This document shows, in pieces, positions 1 to 21,055 of a stretch of DNA of 64,000 nucleotides. Where the stretch lies: assembly GCF_024679245.1 (NCBI RefSeq), contig NC_090196.1:4713361-4777360 (forward strand), read 5' to 3'. Position 1 is the first letter of the stretch. The number at the start of each line of letters is the position of its first letter. A model generated the notes under the pieces. The model saw only the letters and a program-made list of their open reading frames with translations. It was not told the origin of the DNA and did no database searches. The stretch comes from Pseudorasbora parva. Its lineage: Eukaryota; Chordata; Actinopteri; Cypriniformes; Gobionidae. A program made the translations under genes and the position numbers.

Positions 1-430
1 TTATTGCAGTGATTATTATGTTTCTAGCATGTTATATGTTTGTTAACTATTTATGAACAAAGATCTTGACCAAAGATTTATGTACCTCTTGATGGAAATA
101 ACATCCCAACCTTTATTTCCATCAATTAGCACATCCCAAAGACTTTCAATGAATTTAAGGTCTGGACTCAGAGGAGCTGATTCGTGTGAAAATGATTCTT
201 CATGCTTCCTCCCAACCATTCTCTCACAATCTGAGCTGATGAGTCTCGACTTTTGTCATCCTGGAATATGGCTGTGATGTGTCTTCCTACATGGTTGTTT
301 AAGAAATGAAAAGCTACACACTCCATCAATTAAGGTTGGAGGAAATGTTGCCAAACATATAACATGCTCAAAACATAAAAATCATCACTTTAATGATCCA
401 ATCATTCACTCTTAAGCATTTTTTGGCCAG
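1..430 (-). mobile_element. Degenerate Tc1/mariner-like transposon end
   Basis: Read on the minus strand this begins with a typical Tc1-like terminus (CACTGCCTGGCCAAAAA, near 430-415). Further in are broken pieces of a DDE transposase C-terminus: a stretch resembling 'FQDD..S..AQIVREWL' and, after frame breaks, one resembling 'L.SLKVFGM', the usual position of the catalytic Glu motif. No intact frame remains and the element runs off the left edge of the window. The superfamily call rests on the terminus and motif order only. Confidence 0.5.
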
Positions 431-445
431 GCAGTGTATATTGTT

Positions 446-590
446 TTAAACCAGGGGTCCCCAATCTCGGTCCTGAAGGGCCACTGTTTAGCACACTTTA
501 GCTCCAACCCCAATCAAACACACCTGAACCAGCTAATCAAGGGAGTGGCCCTCCAGGACCAAGATTGTGGACCCCTGGTTTAAACCATGC
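446..590. mobile_element. Short palindromic MITE (hAT-like, fish 'ACCAGGGGTCC' type)
   Basis: Two arms of about 45 bp are inverted copies: GTTTAAACCAGGGGTCC on the left and its complement ending at about 590, around a core carrying the common cyprinid phrase 'CACACCTGAACCAGCTAATCAAGG'-like sequence. There is no coding potential. Related hairpins occur at 7008-7186 and 48556-48722. Confidence 0.7.
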
Positions 591-794
591 ACATGTCGCA
601 GACTGTTGCTTCTTTCTTAATATATGTATTCATTTGACTTGCTTTAAGTAACTTCTAGTTTATGTCTTATTTATTTGGACTCCATCCAGTATTTGCAACT
701 GCCAAGTCAAATTTCTTAGAAGTTTTACCATGTCTTTAAAAACCGATTCTGATTTACGACAGTGAATGAAGATGAGGTCATTCCTCAAACGCAC

Positions 795-10849
<10,055 letters not shown>

Positions 10850-11100
10850 CTCCAATCACTCCAAAGCCGTCCGGATCAAGGACTAATGTAACACATATAA
10901 CGTTAGGCACGTAAACACAGAGCAAATTTAGTTCATCTCAAGTTATAAGAAGAGGAACTCGTAACTCCGTGAAAGCTTACAGTCGCTCATTTGAACATCC
11001 AAATGGACAACTGTCAGCGTTCAGAGAGTTTATGTTCTCGTACAACACAAATGTAAGGGCCAAGTTATATTAGCACCATGCTGAATAAAAAACGACGAAG
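10850..11100 (-). promoter_or_regulatory. Probable cdk10 promoter and 5' UTR region
   Basis: Non-repetitive sequence directly upstream of the cdk10 ATG. No TATA box at a convincing position; assignment is by location only. Confidence 0.4.
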
Positions 11101-11389
11101 AGCGTATTTGTAATTGATTTATTTGTGATTGAAATGGCTTGTTTGTATTTTTTATTATATGAAATTTGTTGTTGTTTATATAATCACACGGGATGGGTGG
11201 TAGCCGTGTATAAAATGGACGGAGGAGCTGGTATGTCTAAGTTAGATAATAATGTATTTCGAAGCCTTTACGGTGTAGATATTATGTTTATTAAAGGTTG
11301 TCCATTTCCAGTATTCTGGTTTAGATATTATTCAGCTTTCTAAGCAATCAGACAACGCTTGGTATACGCTTCACCCTCAAGCCATCCTT

Positions 11390-12110
11390 GGTATGACATT
11401 CTTCTTTCAGACAAATACAATCAGATTTATTTTAAAAAGCTTTATAATGGCAGTGAACGGCAGCCCAAAATTTGAAGCTCAAAAAAATAATATTACTATA
11501 AAAGTAGTCCACATGGCTCCAGGGGGGTTAATTAAAGGAGTACCTCAACGCTGGGAAGATGAATCTGTATTTAAACTGGGCCATTAATGTAGTAGAAATG
11601 TGAATTATTTTGTAATTTGGTGCTTTCTACACTGAGAAAAGTCAGAAAATGTATTTTTGTCTCATGGGGATGAAAGACAATTCCCAGAATGCTTTGCTGC
11701 CCTGTGAGGCCATTCCCAAATACCGCTACTGGATTACTCTGATCTACCATCCCTGGAGTACGTTCAGTCGAATATACTCCAGGGTTTCTACTGACACAAA
11801 GCCATATGCTACTCGCTGAAGTAACCCTCATACGTTGTGTCAGTTACGCTTCACTTCAGAAGGCTTTAATTAACCCCCCTGAATCCATGTGGAGCACTTT
11901 TATAATGGATGGATGCACTTTTATGGGCTTAATTTTTTTTTGGTTCCCTTTCAAAGCCATTATAAAGCTTGGACTAGCCAGGACATTTTTTCATATAGCT
12001 CTGATTGTATTCATCTGAAAGAAGAATGTCATATACACCTAGGATGACTTGATGGTGAGTAAATCATGGAGTGATTTTCATTTTTGGGTGAACTATCCCT
12101 TTATGCTGGA
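11390..12110. mobile_element. Hairpin-type DNA element split by a TTAA element
   Basis: The arm GGTATGACATTCTTCTTTCAG (from about 11389) and its complement near 12020-12038, and the matching pairs around AAGCTTTATAATGGC (11440 and 11955), form a long imperfect hairpin. The right end has the common zebrafish phrase 'TTTTGGGTGAACTATCCCTTT', also at 16885. Confidence 0.65.
11533..11825. mobile_element. Truncated TTAA-type element (same family as 57125-57965)
   Basis: Starts TTAAAGGAGTACCTCAACGC and ends CATATGCTACTCGCTGAAGT, both matching the ends of the complete copy at 57125-57965, with most internal sequence deleted. Confidence 0.7.
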
Positions 12111-12358
12111 CTAGGGCATCTGTATAGCCAATCTTTGTTGCATTAATTTCCTATTATCTCTGTAAAGCTGCTTTTAAAAAAAAAAATCTGTATTGTATAA
12201 AACACTAAATAAATGAAGGTAACTTAACTTGACTAGACAGAAGACTAAAACTCATGGCGCCCCTGAAGGAAAGATTCTGTAACTTTATGTATACAGTCAA
12301 CAGCTCAGTAACTTTTACCCCATGACTAGAATAACTAGTATTTTCATTTCATACCTCA

Positions 12359-12585
12359 TTAAATCAGGCTGTGCCCGTGACAAAAACGACCTCGACCAAC
12401 AAACACAGGACTTCCCATGGGCCGTGCCTCTTTATTGGCATCCTCTATTTTCAGACTCACTGGCATATCCAAAAGGTTTTCTCGAGACGGAGCTGTGATG
12501 ATGATCATTGGTACAGCAGAATTATTTAATGATGAAGGTGGTGGTGAAGATGATGATGATGAATCATTGCTGAGAGATTTCTCTA
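12359..12585 (-). CDS. spata33: Probable spata33 terminal coding exon
   Basis: After a TTCTCACAG acceptor, 74 codons and a stop. It has a Ser/Pro-rich stretch, then 'SAVPMIIITAPSRENLLDMP'. A short '(I/V)P-x-III-T-x-(A/P)S-x-E-x-L' motif is what I recall as the conserved core of SPATA33, a small testis/mitochondrial mitophagy adaptor. The position, upstream of cdk10 on the same strand, is the mammalian SPATA33-CDK10 order. The upstream exon must end in phase 1. The identification is by one motif plus synteny. Confidence 0.55.
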
Positions 12586-12824
12586 CTGTGAGAATAAAAA
12601 AAAAAGTACTTGTATCTTTCATCATTATTATTTTACAAATGAATAGCATTGACAGTGATATGCACCAAATACTTTGTTACCAAACATGATTCTTGAATAT
12701 ATTATTATGTGACCCTGGATCACAAAATCAGTCATAGGTCTCACGGGTACATTTGTGGTAATAGCCAACAATACATTTTATGGGTCAAAATTATCGATTT
12801 TTCTTTTATCCAATTTAATCACCT

Positions 12825-13000
12825 TTATTAATATATTGTGCTTTTTACAAGTCCATTTGTCTCAAAGCATCTTCACAGTGTTACCAGGAAGGTAATGCAA
12901 CAGAATTTGATTCGGCTGTACAGCCGCTCTGGTGAAAACGGTGATGTTAATTATCTAATTTCAATTATCATACAGTGACAATGTGGGCAGATCAGTAATA
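12825..13000. repeat. Dispersed cyprinid repeat ('CACCTTTATTTATATAGC' type)
   Basis: Shares many short phrases (TTTTTACAAGTCC, AAAGCATCTTCACAGTGTTA, GTGAAAA.GGTGATGTTA) with 63375-63645 and more distantly with 20528-20835. No coding capacity. Confidence 0.65.
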
Positions 13001-13208
13001 TACAGTGGGACCAACAAGTATTTAGTAAGCCACAATTGTGCAAATTCTCCCACTTTAAAAAGATGAGAGGCCTGTAATTTTCATCATAGGTACACTTCAG
13101 CTGTGAGAAACAGAATGAGGAAAAAAAATCTATAATTTTTTTAAAGGGGGGGTTAACTGAGGAATCAGCTTTCCCTTGAGCTTTTGATATAAAAGGTTAT
13201 GGTAATAT

Positions 13209-13953
13209 TAGCCTGGATGCCAGCCGAACTCAGCCCCGCCCACAACATATTTAGGTCGGCAGTTCGGTCTGGACTCAATCCATAGAGGAGTAATTATCCC
13301 CGAATAGAAACTTCGGACCAATGAAATCATCAGGGCGGGCTTTAGACGATGACAGACAGATGATCAACAGTAACGTAATCATGCACGTCATCAAAGGGGT
13401 TTGGGTTATATTTGTTCAAATTCTAAACGGAGAGCTTGTTTGTATCTGCATTCACCTTCACAATTTCTCTCAGAAATGATGATCATGTTGGGTAAGTTCT
13501 CTGGGTATCATTAAATTATTTTATTTCTTTACAACACCGGCAAAGATTGTTTATTCCAGCCTGATTTCAGCGCGCATGTGCAGACAGGGTTGCCAAGTTT
13601 TTACAACAAAACCGGCCAAGTTCTCTGGGGGAAAAATGGCATTTGGGGGGTAAGTGTGTTATTTTGGCAAGGTTGCCTGCTAAAATTCGCACTCATGGGT
13701 CTATATATCACATAATAGTCGCTTCAACTCACGGACATAGAAAACAACCCGCGGGGAAAAACGCGGACTTGGCAACACGGTGCAGTTGAACTCTGTTGAC
13801 ATTTGACAATGCGTCGCTTCGTTGCTCTGATTGGTTGTTGGTCTATCCAATTGATGTCTTTCCTGGTTGGGTTGAAACATGCCCCATAATCACAGCCCAA
13901 TGGAGCATCAGACTCATATTCTGACTAGAGTTGAGTATGACCACGTCAGGCTA
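13209..13953. mobile_element. 9-bp-TSD 'TAGCCTGG' element, copy D
   Basis: Starts TAGCCTGGATGCCAGCCGAA and ends CCACGTCAGGCTA, with perfect 9-bp flanks TGGTAATAT (13200-13208 and 13954-13962). An inward CCAAT box is at 13318-13322 with a GGGCGGG box about 20 bp on; the opposite one (ATTGG) is at 13830-13834. A short ATG-containing segment followed by GGTAAGT near 13478-13500 looks like the start of a captured or ancestral first exon. Confidence 0.85.
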
Positions 13954-14181
13954 TGGTAATATAAGATTGTCCTGTAAGTTTCAGAGCTGAAAACTTCCTT
14001 GTTAGTCAAAGAAAAGCTTTTATAGACACCAGGCCCAGAAAACGACCGTGTTCGCATCTTGAAGTCATCTAGTGGCGAAACAGGCCTCTACAGAATAATA
14101 AGCATGTGTAATTCAGTAGCCCCGCCCACTGACTCATGGATCACGCTAGCCAGCAGCAATAAAATAAATATATATTTAAAA

Positions 14182-14186
<5 letters not shown>

Positions 14187-14236
<50 letters not shown>
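14187..14236. repeat. (TA)n microsatellite
   Basis: About 25 TA units inside the TTAA element. Confidence 0.9.
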
Positions 14237-14238
<2 letters not shown>

Positions 14239-14515
14239 GATATATATTAAGATATATATAAATAAAATATCTTTAAAAAAAAAATTAAAGCCAGTTCATG
14301 ACACCTTTAAAGAATTTATTTGCAAATTATGGTAGAAAATAAGTATTTGGTGACAAAAAAAGCACGTTTTTTGGCTCTCACAGACCTGTAACTTCTTTTT
14401 TAAGAGGCTCCTCTGTCCTCTATTTGTTTCCTGTATTAATGTCACCTGTTTGAACTCGTTATCAGTATAAAAGACACCTGTCCACAACCTCAAGAGTCAG
14501 ACTCCAAACTTTACT

Positions 14516-16600
14516 ATGGCCAAGATCAAAGAGCTGTTAAAGGACACCAGAAACAAAATTGTAGACCTGCACGAGGCTGGGAAGACTGAATCTGCAATAG
14601 GTAAGCAGTAGGGCTGCACGTTTTCAAGTTTTTCATTAACTGTTAACCGAGGCCCTTAGCGGTTAATACTCGGTTAACCATAGTGTGCGTCAGGGTTATT
14701 TTTAGCTTATTAATTTGACGACCACCATCTCCGTAGTGAACGCGCCTATATAGAGAAATGCACATCATGGATTACATAATCAGAGAGTAGCCTATTTCTT
14801 TTCGTTTTAAATTGATAAAAGACATTTCAAGTTTCTTGAGCTCTATTTCATGTCTGTGAGGCGTACGCTGAGTTTCGTTAAATTAGGATGATATGCGCTC
14901 CAGTTCACGAGCAATGCAAGTGGCCGCGAGGGCGCCTGCATGATTAGGGCATGTAGTAAAATATGCAGCCGAGAATGATTCACACAGACACAGCGTTTGA
15001 CTCGCGCGGCTGAGCCTCTCCCGGCAGAGTTCAAGCATCTGTGGACTCGTCCCTTCAGCTCTGGCCATCTTGCTTTCAGTCCGCGATTAGCTTTTTTGTT
15101 TTCTTCATTACAGTTAAAGTAACGTCTGCTTTTCTCTAGTCATTCACAAGTTTCTCACTTCAAACTTTCTTTCTTCTGATCCGTTATGCACAGCGCGCGC
15201 GGCTCCCGCTCTGCCTCTGCCCTAATGCGACTTTTAGTCCAGTGCGACGTATGTTATTTTCCTCTTCATGACGCATATTTTGACTGATGCGCCTCATAGT
15301 CCGGAGCAACTTATAGCCTGAAAAATGCGGTAAGCACTGCATTGCAATACTTGCATTTTGCCCCGTCACTCTCATTTTTAAAGTGCTCCCACGCTTTCTT
15401 TGCCCGCTTAGAAAGCGGGTCATGACTTCTTCTTGTGGATATTACAAATGTCTGGGAGCGCTCTGGCGGTCTCTAGGGGTGCAAACCTATATTACAACTA
15501 AATTCAAAGCACGTCATTCACGCCACTTAACCGAGCAAAATGTTTCACTCAGTTACGCAATTTTTAACGGTTAATCGGTCAATCGGTTAACCATGGACAC
15601 CCCTAGTAAGCAGCTAGGTGTGAAGAAATCAACTGTGGGAGCAATTATTAGAAAATGGAAGACATACAAGACCACTGATAATCTCCCTCGATCTGGGGCT
15701 CCACGCAAGATCTCACCTTGTTAGGTCAAAATGATCACAAGAACGGTGAGCAAAAAATCAGAAAACCACACAATGGACCTAGTGAATGACCTGCAGAGAG
15801 CTGGGACCAAAGTAACAAAGGCTACCATCAGTAACACTACACTGCCAGGGACTCAAATCCTGCAGTGCCAGACGTGTGTCCCTGCTTATGCCAGTACATG
15901 TCTGGGCCCATCTGATGTTTGCTAGAGAGCATTTGGATGATCCAGAAGAGAGTTGGGAGAATTTCATATGGTCAGATGAAACCAAAATATAACTTTTTGG
16001 TTAAAACTCAATGTGTGGTGTTTGGAGGAGAAAAAATACTGAGTTGTACCATACCTACTGGGAAGCCTGGGGTGAAAACATCATGCTTTGGGGCTGTTTT
16101 TCTGCAAAGGGACCAGGACGCTGATCCGTGTAAAGGAAATAATTAATGGGGCCATGTATCGTGAGATTTTAAGTAAAAACCTCCTTCCTTCTCAGCAAGC
16201 ACATTGAAGATGAAATGTGGCTGGGTCTTTCAGCATGACAATGATACCAAACACACCGCCCAGGCAAAGAAGGAGTGGCTTCGTAAGAAGCGTTTCAAGG
16301 TCCAGGAGTGGCCTAGCCTGTCTCCAAATCTCAACCCCATAGAAATTTTTTGTCAGGAATTGAAATTCTATTGAAAATCTATTTTGCTCAGCGACAGCCC
16401 CAAACATGCTCTAGAGGAGATCTGCATGGAGGAATGGGCCAAACTACCAGCAGTGTGTAAAAACCTTGTGGAAAACTTACAGAAAACCTTTGCCCTCTGT
16501 CATTGCCAACAAAGGGTACATAACAAAGTATTGAGATTAACTTTTGTTATTCACCAAATACTTTCCCACCATAATTTGTAAATAAATTCTTTAAAAATCT
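14516..16600 (+). pseudogene. Tc1 transposase pseudogene interrupted by a hAT element
   Basis: The start 'MAKIKELLKDTRNKIVDLHE' (ATG at 14516) is the N-terminal helix-turn-helix of a Tc1 transposase. After the hAT insertion the frame resumes as '[18 protein letters not shown]', followed by the broken catalytic domain: 'SWENFIWSDETK', '[12 protein letters not shown]', '[12 protein letters not shown]'. Several stops and frameshifts are present (for example near 15721, 15923 and 15989), so it is dead even without the insertion. Confidence 0.88.
14609..15605. mobile_element. Non-autonomous hAT element inside Tc1 transposase, perfect 8-bp TSD
   Basis: Termini TAGGGCTGCACG and TGGACACCCCTA. Flanked on both sides by GTAAGCAG (14601-14608, 15606-15613). 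Subterminal GGTTAA/TTAACC motifs (GGTTAATACTCGGTTAACC; ATCGGTTAACC) repeat at both ends, likely transposase-binding sites. There is no transposase frame. Confidence 0.93.
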
Positions 16601-16695
16601 GTGATTTTTCAGGATTTTCCCCCCTCATTCTGCCTCTCATAGTTGAAGTGTACCTATGATCAAAATTACAGGCCTCTCTCATCTTTTGAAATGGG

Positions 16696-16905
16696 AGCAG
16701 AGAGAACAATCAATGACTACCATAGTATTTTTCCCCTACTATGGTAGTGAATGGTTGTTCTCTCTGCTTTGTTACAAACATCCATCCAAATATCTTTTTT
16801 GGGGGTTCAGCAGAACAAATTCATACAAACTCATATAGGGTTGGAACAACTTGAGGGTGAGTAAATGATGACAGAAATTTCATTTTTGGGTGAACTATCC
16901 CTTTA
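16696..16905. mobile_element. Hairpin repeat ending TGAACTATCCCTTTAA
   Basis: CAATGACTACCATAGTA and its complement TACTATGGTAGTGAATGG form a stem at about 16705-16755, followed by the phrase 'GAGTAAATGATGACAGAA' and 'TTTTGGGTGAACTATCCC'. It truncates the Tc1 element. Confidence 0.65.
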
Positions 16906-17063
16906 AATGTGATTTCAAAATTTAGCCTTTTTTGCACCCTCAGCCAAATATTATCCTATCCAAACAAGCCATACATAGATTTAAAAAAACAAAAACAAAA
17001 AAAAAACATAAAACAATGATTAGCCTACTTATTATTACTGGTATTGTGGTCTAGGGTCACATA

Positions 17064-17592
17064 GGCAAACACACTAAACACTTCACAATGAAACTCCTAT
17101 TTGTGTTCACTGCTGTATGCCTATTTATTGGCATTATGATCATTTATTGTTATATATAGTGTAACATATTTTCATTTACATTATGGTGAATTTATTTCCG
17201 GTCAATACTCATTGTAATAAGCAAGATAAATTCCAACATTTAACAGTGTGATAAATATAGATGTATCACACACTGTTGAATGTTTGAATTTATCTTGCTT
17301 TGAAAACAAATAGGAGTTTCATTGTGAAGTGTTTTAGTGTGTTGTACAGGTTTTCTCTAATCACACTAAAGTGCACACTCCTTTAAATTGGATTAAAGGG
17401 AAATTTACGTCAGAAGAAAAAAACATTATAGATTAACCTAATTAATCTTAGACAACAGGACAAACAATATTTCATACAGGGGTTAAAAAAAGTTAATTTA
17501 AATTAATGTCTAAAAGGAGATTTTAAATGGTCATTACTGTTATGTCTCGTTTCTTTTAAAACATAAAGCCAATAAAATAATAGTGATTTTAC
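17064..17592. other. AT-rich intergenic or intronic stretch
   Basis: An inverted pair AACACTTCACAATGAAACTCCTATTT-like (17080-17110) and its complement (17305-17335) suggests a small hairpin element; nothing else recognised. Confidence 0.4.
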
Positions 17593-17633
17593 CTGGGAGA
17601 ACCTGCTTTCTCGGCGCAGAGCCCATTCCCCAT
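17593..17633 (-). CDS. Candidate first coding exon, possibly of spata33
   Basis: On the minus strand ATG opens 'MGNGLCAEKAGSP', ending in phase 2 before a GTAAAA donor; the surrounding 17600-18050 is GC-richer than its flanks. An MG start fits SPATA33 and would allow N-myristoylation. Phases do not join directly to 12359-12585, so a middle exon would be required. Speculative. Confidence 0.28.
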
Positions 17634-18559
17634 CACGCAACGAAATAAATCTCTCTGTATTAATTCTGCTGCTCAATATGAATGTTTCTTTCTGTGAGCA
17701 GTAGGCTAATGGTCAAAGGACCGACAGCTTTCGCGTCCTGATCCAATGTCAATATCGCACACACGTCTGGGAATTCCGCAATTATCCGCAAGTGGTCACG
17801 TCACCGGCGTGAATTACATTACTACCATGGATAATATAGACTTGTGAACCGCGAGAACCGATTCTTAACTCAGTCATTTCTCGCCTGCATTCTTCCCCAG
17901 AGACGGACGGAATATTATATGCTACTAAATACAGAAACTCCTGCTGTTCGCCAGAGGCTTTTCCAACTGCACCACCACCACATGCCACGGCTACTACAGC
18001 CCGAGCAGACTGTCCGATTCCCGAACGAAAGACTCTTATGAGCAGGTTCTTTTTAATGAATCAAACCATAGTTGTACGATTACCAAATGAATGACTCAAA
18101 TGACTCGGTTCTTTAGTGAACCAAACACAAGTATCTCACTATGCTTTTAGGGGATATATTTATTAGTTTGTGTTTTTTGTAGCCTTTTGTAGTAAAAGGA
18201 GTTTAACCAAATGTTGAATTTATGTCGCATTAAAAAATAGGCTACAATGAAATTAATCGTTTCACTTTCTGATGACACATTCCAGTTACATTAAATAAAA
18301 TTTCCCCTTTTAAATTAGAAATATTGAACCTAGCCTACTGTTCAAAAACATGGTTTTGGTCACAAAGATATAGTCATATCTATCACTGAGGAAAAAATAA
18401 TTCGATAACAATTCTTTCTAGGCTACTCTCAAGATTAACCCCAGAAAAAAACTCAACAGGCGATGTTTCATCAATAAGCAGGCCAGGAACCATAATTTGG
18501 GGTTTCGAATAGATTTTACACAATCATCATGATTAACGATTTCATTTAATAGACAGTCT

Positions 18560-19060
18560 ACCGCATGTTAGTTATAGTCAAACCGTTCCTGCCATCTGGT
18601 GGTTAAAGAGGATATGAATTCATGAATCATTTTGCAACCTATAACATGTATTGTTACCATATATTACTTTATATATCAGTTGTTGGGCGAAGTTGAAAAC
18701 TGGACTTCTTAGACAAGATCAGAATCATGCAGATCTGTCTTTGTGAAGAATGAGTGTGACTCAAGCTATGCAGGTTATCCTGGAAGAAAACATGCTTCCT
18801 TTTGCTCTGACAATGTTTCCCAACTCAAAGGACTCGTTTTTTCATGCAGGACAATGCTCCAATCCACACAGACAGGCCAATCAAGGTGATCCCATCATGG
18901 CCAGCACAATCTCCGGATTGAATGAATATAAACTAGTTTTCTTTGCATTATTTGACATTTGAAAACATGGCATCTTTTTTCATTATTTTGACCAGATGCC
19001 GTTTTCTGCTAATAAATGCTCTACATTTTTATTTAAAGTTTATGTTTATGGAATAAATAA
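18560..19060 (+). pseudogene. Degenerate Tc1/mariner-like transposase tail
   Basis: Around 18845-18930 the plus strand, across frames, reads like 'Q.NAPIHTDRPIKVIPSWP', then 'SGLNEYKL', matching the DDE second Asp region (D/G-N-A) and the 'SPDLN' region of Tc1/mariner transposases. Frames are broken. The element's ends were not located. Confidence 0.45.
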
Positions 19061-19347
19061 ATAAAATAATAATAATTTCACTCAAACACATACAAATAAT
19101 AAATCCAGAGAAACTGCTAATTTTGCAATATTCTCTTTTCCAGAGCTGTATAAAAATGGGTTATAAAAGCATTGTTTTGTTAATAGAGTCTTGTTTTCAT
19201 TTCCTTATTAACTGAGTCCTCTTCTTAAGACATATATAAAAAATGTTTTTTACCTGAAAATGTTTTTTTTTTCCCCATGTTTCTTATTCTCCAAACAATG
19301 AAAAAAAAAAAAAATCCTTTTCCCTTTGGTTCTCAAGAAGATAAATT

Positions 19348-19348
<1 letters not shown>

Positions 19349-19413
<65 letters not shown>
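19349..19413. repeat. (CT)n microsatellite
   Basis: About 32 CT units. Confidence 0.95.
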
Positions 19414-19420
<7 letters not shown>

Positions 19421-20143
19421 AGCCACCTTCCATTATTAGTACTCTCATTGTGAACAGTTCTGAGAATAGCGACCCCTGCTGATCTATTTGTACCATAACT
19501 TCCCATCTAGGGTTGGTAGTCAGTCAAAAAGTAAAAATTAAGTAAAATAAATCTTTGAGAGAGACCAAAGATAAACCTTTGTTTATCAATTCAAATCAAC
19601 ATCTTTTAATTTGAAAAGATAAAGATTTATACAAATCCCATCAAAGGTTAACAGATATAAAAAAGAGGAGTACAAACATAAATGTCACCCTCCCCCTACA
19701 ATCCCCACATTACAAATAAATTAAGAGTACAAACATACTTGACATAAAATATAAATAGATTAACACTTATGCGAAGGTCAGCAGTCTTTTAAGGCCCCTA
19801 ATAACCACAGACAGGTCCCAAGTAGGAACTGTGAGGGGATGAGGAGGGTTTAGCCCCCTGGAGCCCTTTAAAGGTGGGGTAAGTGTAATTTCAAAACTGT
19901 TTTCCAAAACGGACTAGGCGGAGTGCAATAACAAACTTGTAGCCAATCAGCAGTAAGGGGCGTGTCTACTAATGATGGTGAGAAGAGCACACTCAGTGCA
20001 TGTCAGTATTCAAAACACACAACGGACATTAGCAGAGAACTAATATATGCCGGCTTTTGCTTGACTATGCTCGTGTGTCATGTTCGCTTGTTTGTTCATT
20101 TGTGATTTTTGGAAGCCATACTTTGTTCTTGTTGAGCACCCAT
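19414..20143. other. Transposon debris
   Basis: At about 19868 a TTTAAAGGTGGGGTAAGTG motif with 'CCAATCAGCAGTAAGGGGCG' downstream resembles the left end of a TTAA-type element; no right end found. Otherwise AT-rich. Confidence 0.4.
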
Positions 20144-20440
20144 TTAGAGCAAAAAAATAGTTTTACTCTTGATGTGCATGCTTTGGATCTTCCTTGCCCA
20201 TCTTTTGCAAGCATTCACTAAATCTGCAGGTAACTTGGGATCATCCCAATCTCTCCTCTTGTCAGATCTGGATCCCACTGGCAAGTGACTATGCAGTTGC
20301 GTGGCCCATTGCCGGAGTTTGAATCCTCCTTCTGCTAAGATACTCTGCAATTGGTCTACCAAAAGCCTTGCATCATCTACAGAGGGTAGAGGGCAAATAA
20401 TTGTCTACATAAAATAACTTCAGTATACTATCATGTACAT
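20144..20440 (-). pseudogene. BEL/Pao reverse transcriptase fragment
   Basis: On the minus strand the sequence reads 'YVDNYL' (about 20410-20393), the RT motif C with Asn replacing the second Asp, then after a small frame change 'LVDQLQSILAEGGFKLRQWA' and 'PKLPADL', the order typical of BEL/Pao pol. The Asp-to-Asn change and broken frame mean it is inactive. A BEL protease-region relic lies on the same strand at 29770-30830. Confidence 0.7.
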
Positions 20441-20474
20441 TTTCATCACTCACTGTTTTCCAGGATAATGCTTC

Positions 20475-20475
20475 T

Positions 20476-20527
<52 letters not shown>
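20475..20527. repeat. (ATCA)n microsatellite
   Basis: About 13 units leading into a dispersed repeat. Confidence 0.92.
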
Positions 20528-20528
<1 letters not shown>

Positions 20529-20835
20529 CTTTATTTATATAGCGCTTTTACAATGACGATTGTTACAAAGCAGCTTCACAGTGTCAAACAGGACAATATT
20601 GCAACAAAATTTTTATTTGGCTAGCTATAGAATTAAATATGACCAAATTATTACATTTAATTTGTATAGTTAGTTGAATAACTTTGATCATAACTTGGAT
20701 CATAATTTTATTGTCCCCAACTGAGCAAGCCAAGCCAAAGGCGACAGTGGCGAGGAACCAAAACTCCATCAGGGCATGATGGAGAAAAATAAACCTTGGG
20801 AGAAACCAGACTCAGTCGGGGTGCCAGTTCTCCTC
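20528..20835. repeat. Dispersed cyprinid repeat ('TTTATTTATATAGCGC' type)
   Basis: Holds the common fish phrases CTTTATTTATATAGCGCTTT, 'GGCGAGGAACCAAAACTCC' and 'CCTTGGGAGAAACCAGACTC'. Related copies are at 12825-13000 and 63375-63645. Confidence 0.7.
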
Positions 20836-20845
20836 TGGCCCATGG

Positions 20846-21055
20846 GCGAGGCTAGCTCCTTTTTAGGGGTGCTTCAGCACCCCTAAAACTTGGAGTAAGA
20901 AATTGGGTTATTTAAATTTTTTGTTAGTCTTTTACACGGTTAAATGATGTCCAAAACATACTCCGTAGTTTGTGGTTTAAAATATATGTGTTAAGGAGGA
21001 AAATGAAAACATCCCCGCATAGCAAATGGTGTCATCCTCTTCTCTTCTTCTACTT
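20846..21055. mobile_element. hAT-like MITE fragment (CATGGGCGAG family), copy 1
   Basis: Matches 29248-29450 over nearly its whole length (TTTTTAGGGGTGCTTCAG, TTTTACACGGTTAAAT, ATGAAAACATCCCC). The right end is not present here. Confidence 0.65.

Larger units (their letters stand above)
13141..14310. mobile_element. TTAA-flanked MITE inside the Tc1 left arm
   Basis: TTAA at 13141-13144 and 14307-14310. The ends (TTAAAGGGGGGG with GAATCAGCTTT; CAGTTCATGACACCTTTAA) are imperfect inverted repeats. Removing it restores the Tc1 arm phrase 'TTTTTAAAGAATTTATTTGC'. Superfamily could be piggyBac or Kolobok. Itself hosts element D. Confidence 0.75.
13003..16695 (+). mobile_element. Tc1-like transposon, right end truncated, hosting two insertions
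   Basis: Left TIR starts CAGTGGGACCAACAAGTATT next to a TA. The inner TIR phrase GAGGCCTGTAATTTTCATCA recurs inverted near 16650-16680. The right terminus is cut at about 16695 by a hairpin repeat. Insertions: a TTAA element at 13141-14310 and a hAT element at 14609-15605. Confidence 0.85.
12705..17063. mobile_element. Outer DNA element with GTGACCCTGG termini, split by Tc1 and others
   Basis: The left end TGTGACCCTGGATCACAAAA and the right end GTATTGTGGTCTAGGGTCACA are inverted copies. Inner phrases on the right ('TTTTTGCACCCTCAG', 'CCAAATATTATCCTATCC') belong to the same very abundant zebrafish repeat. Everything from about 12820 to 16905 was inserted later. Confidence 0.7.
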
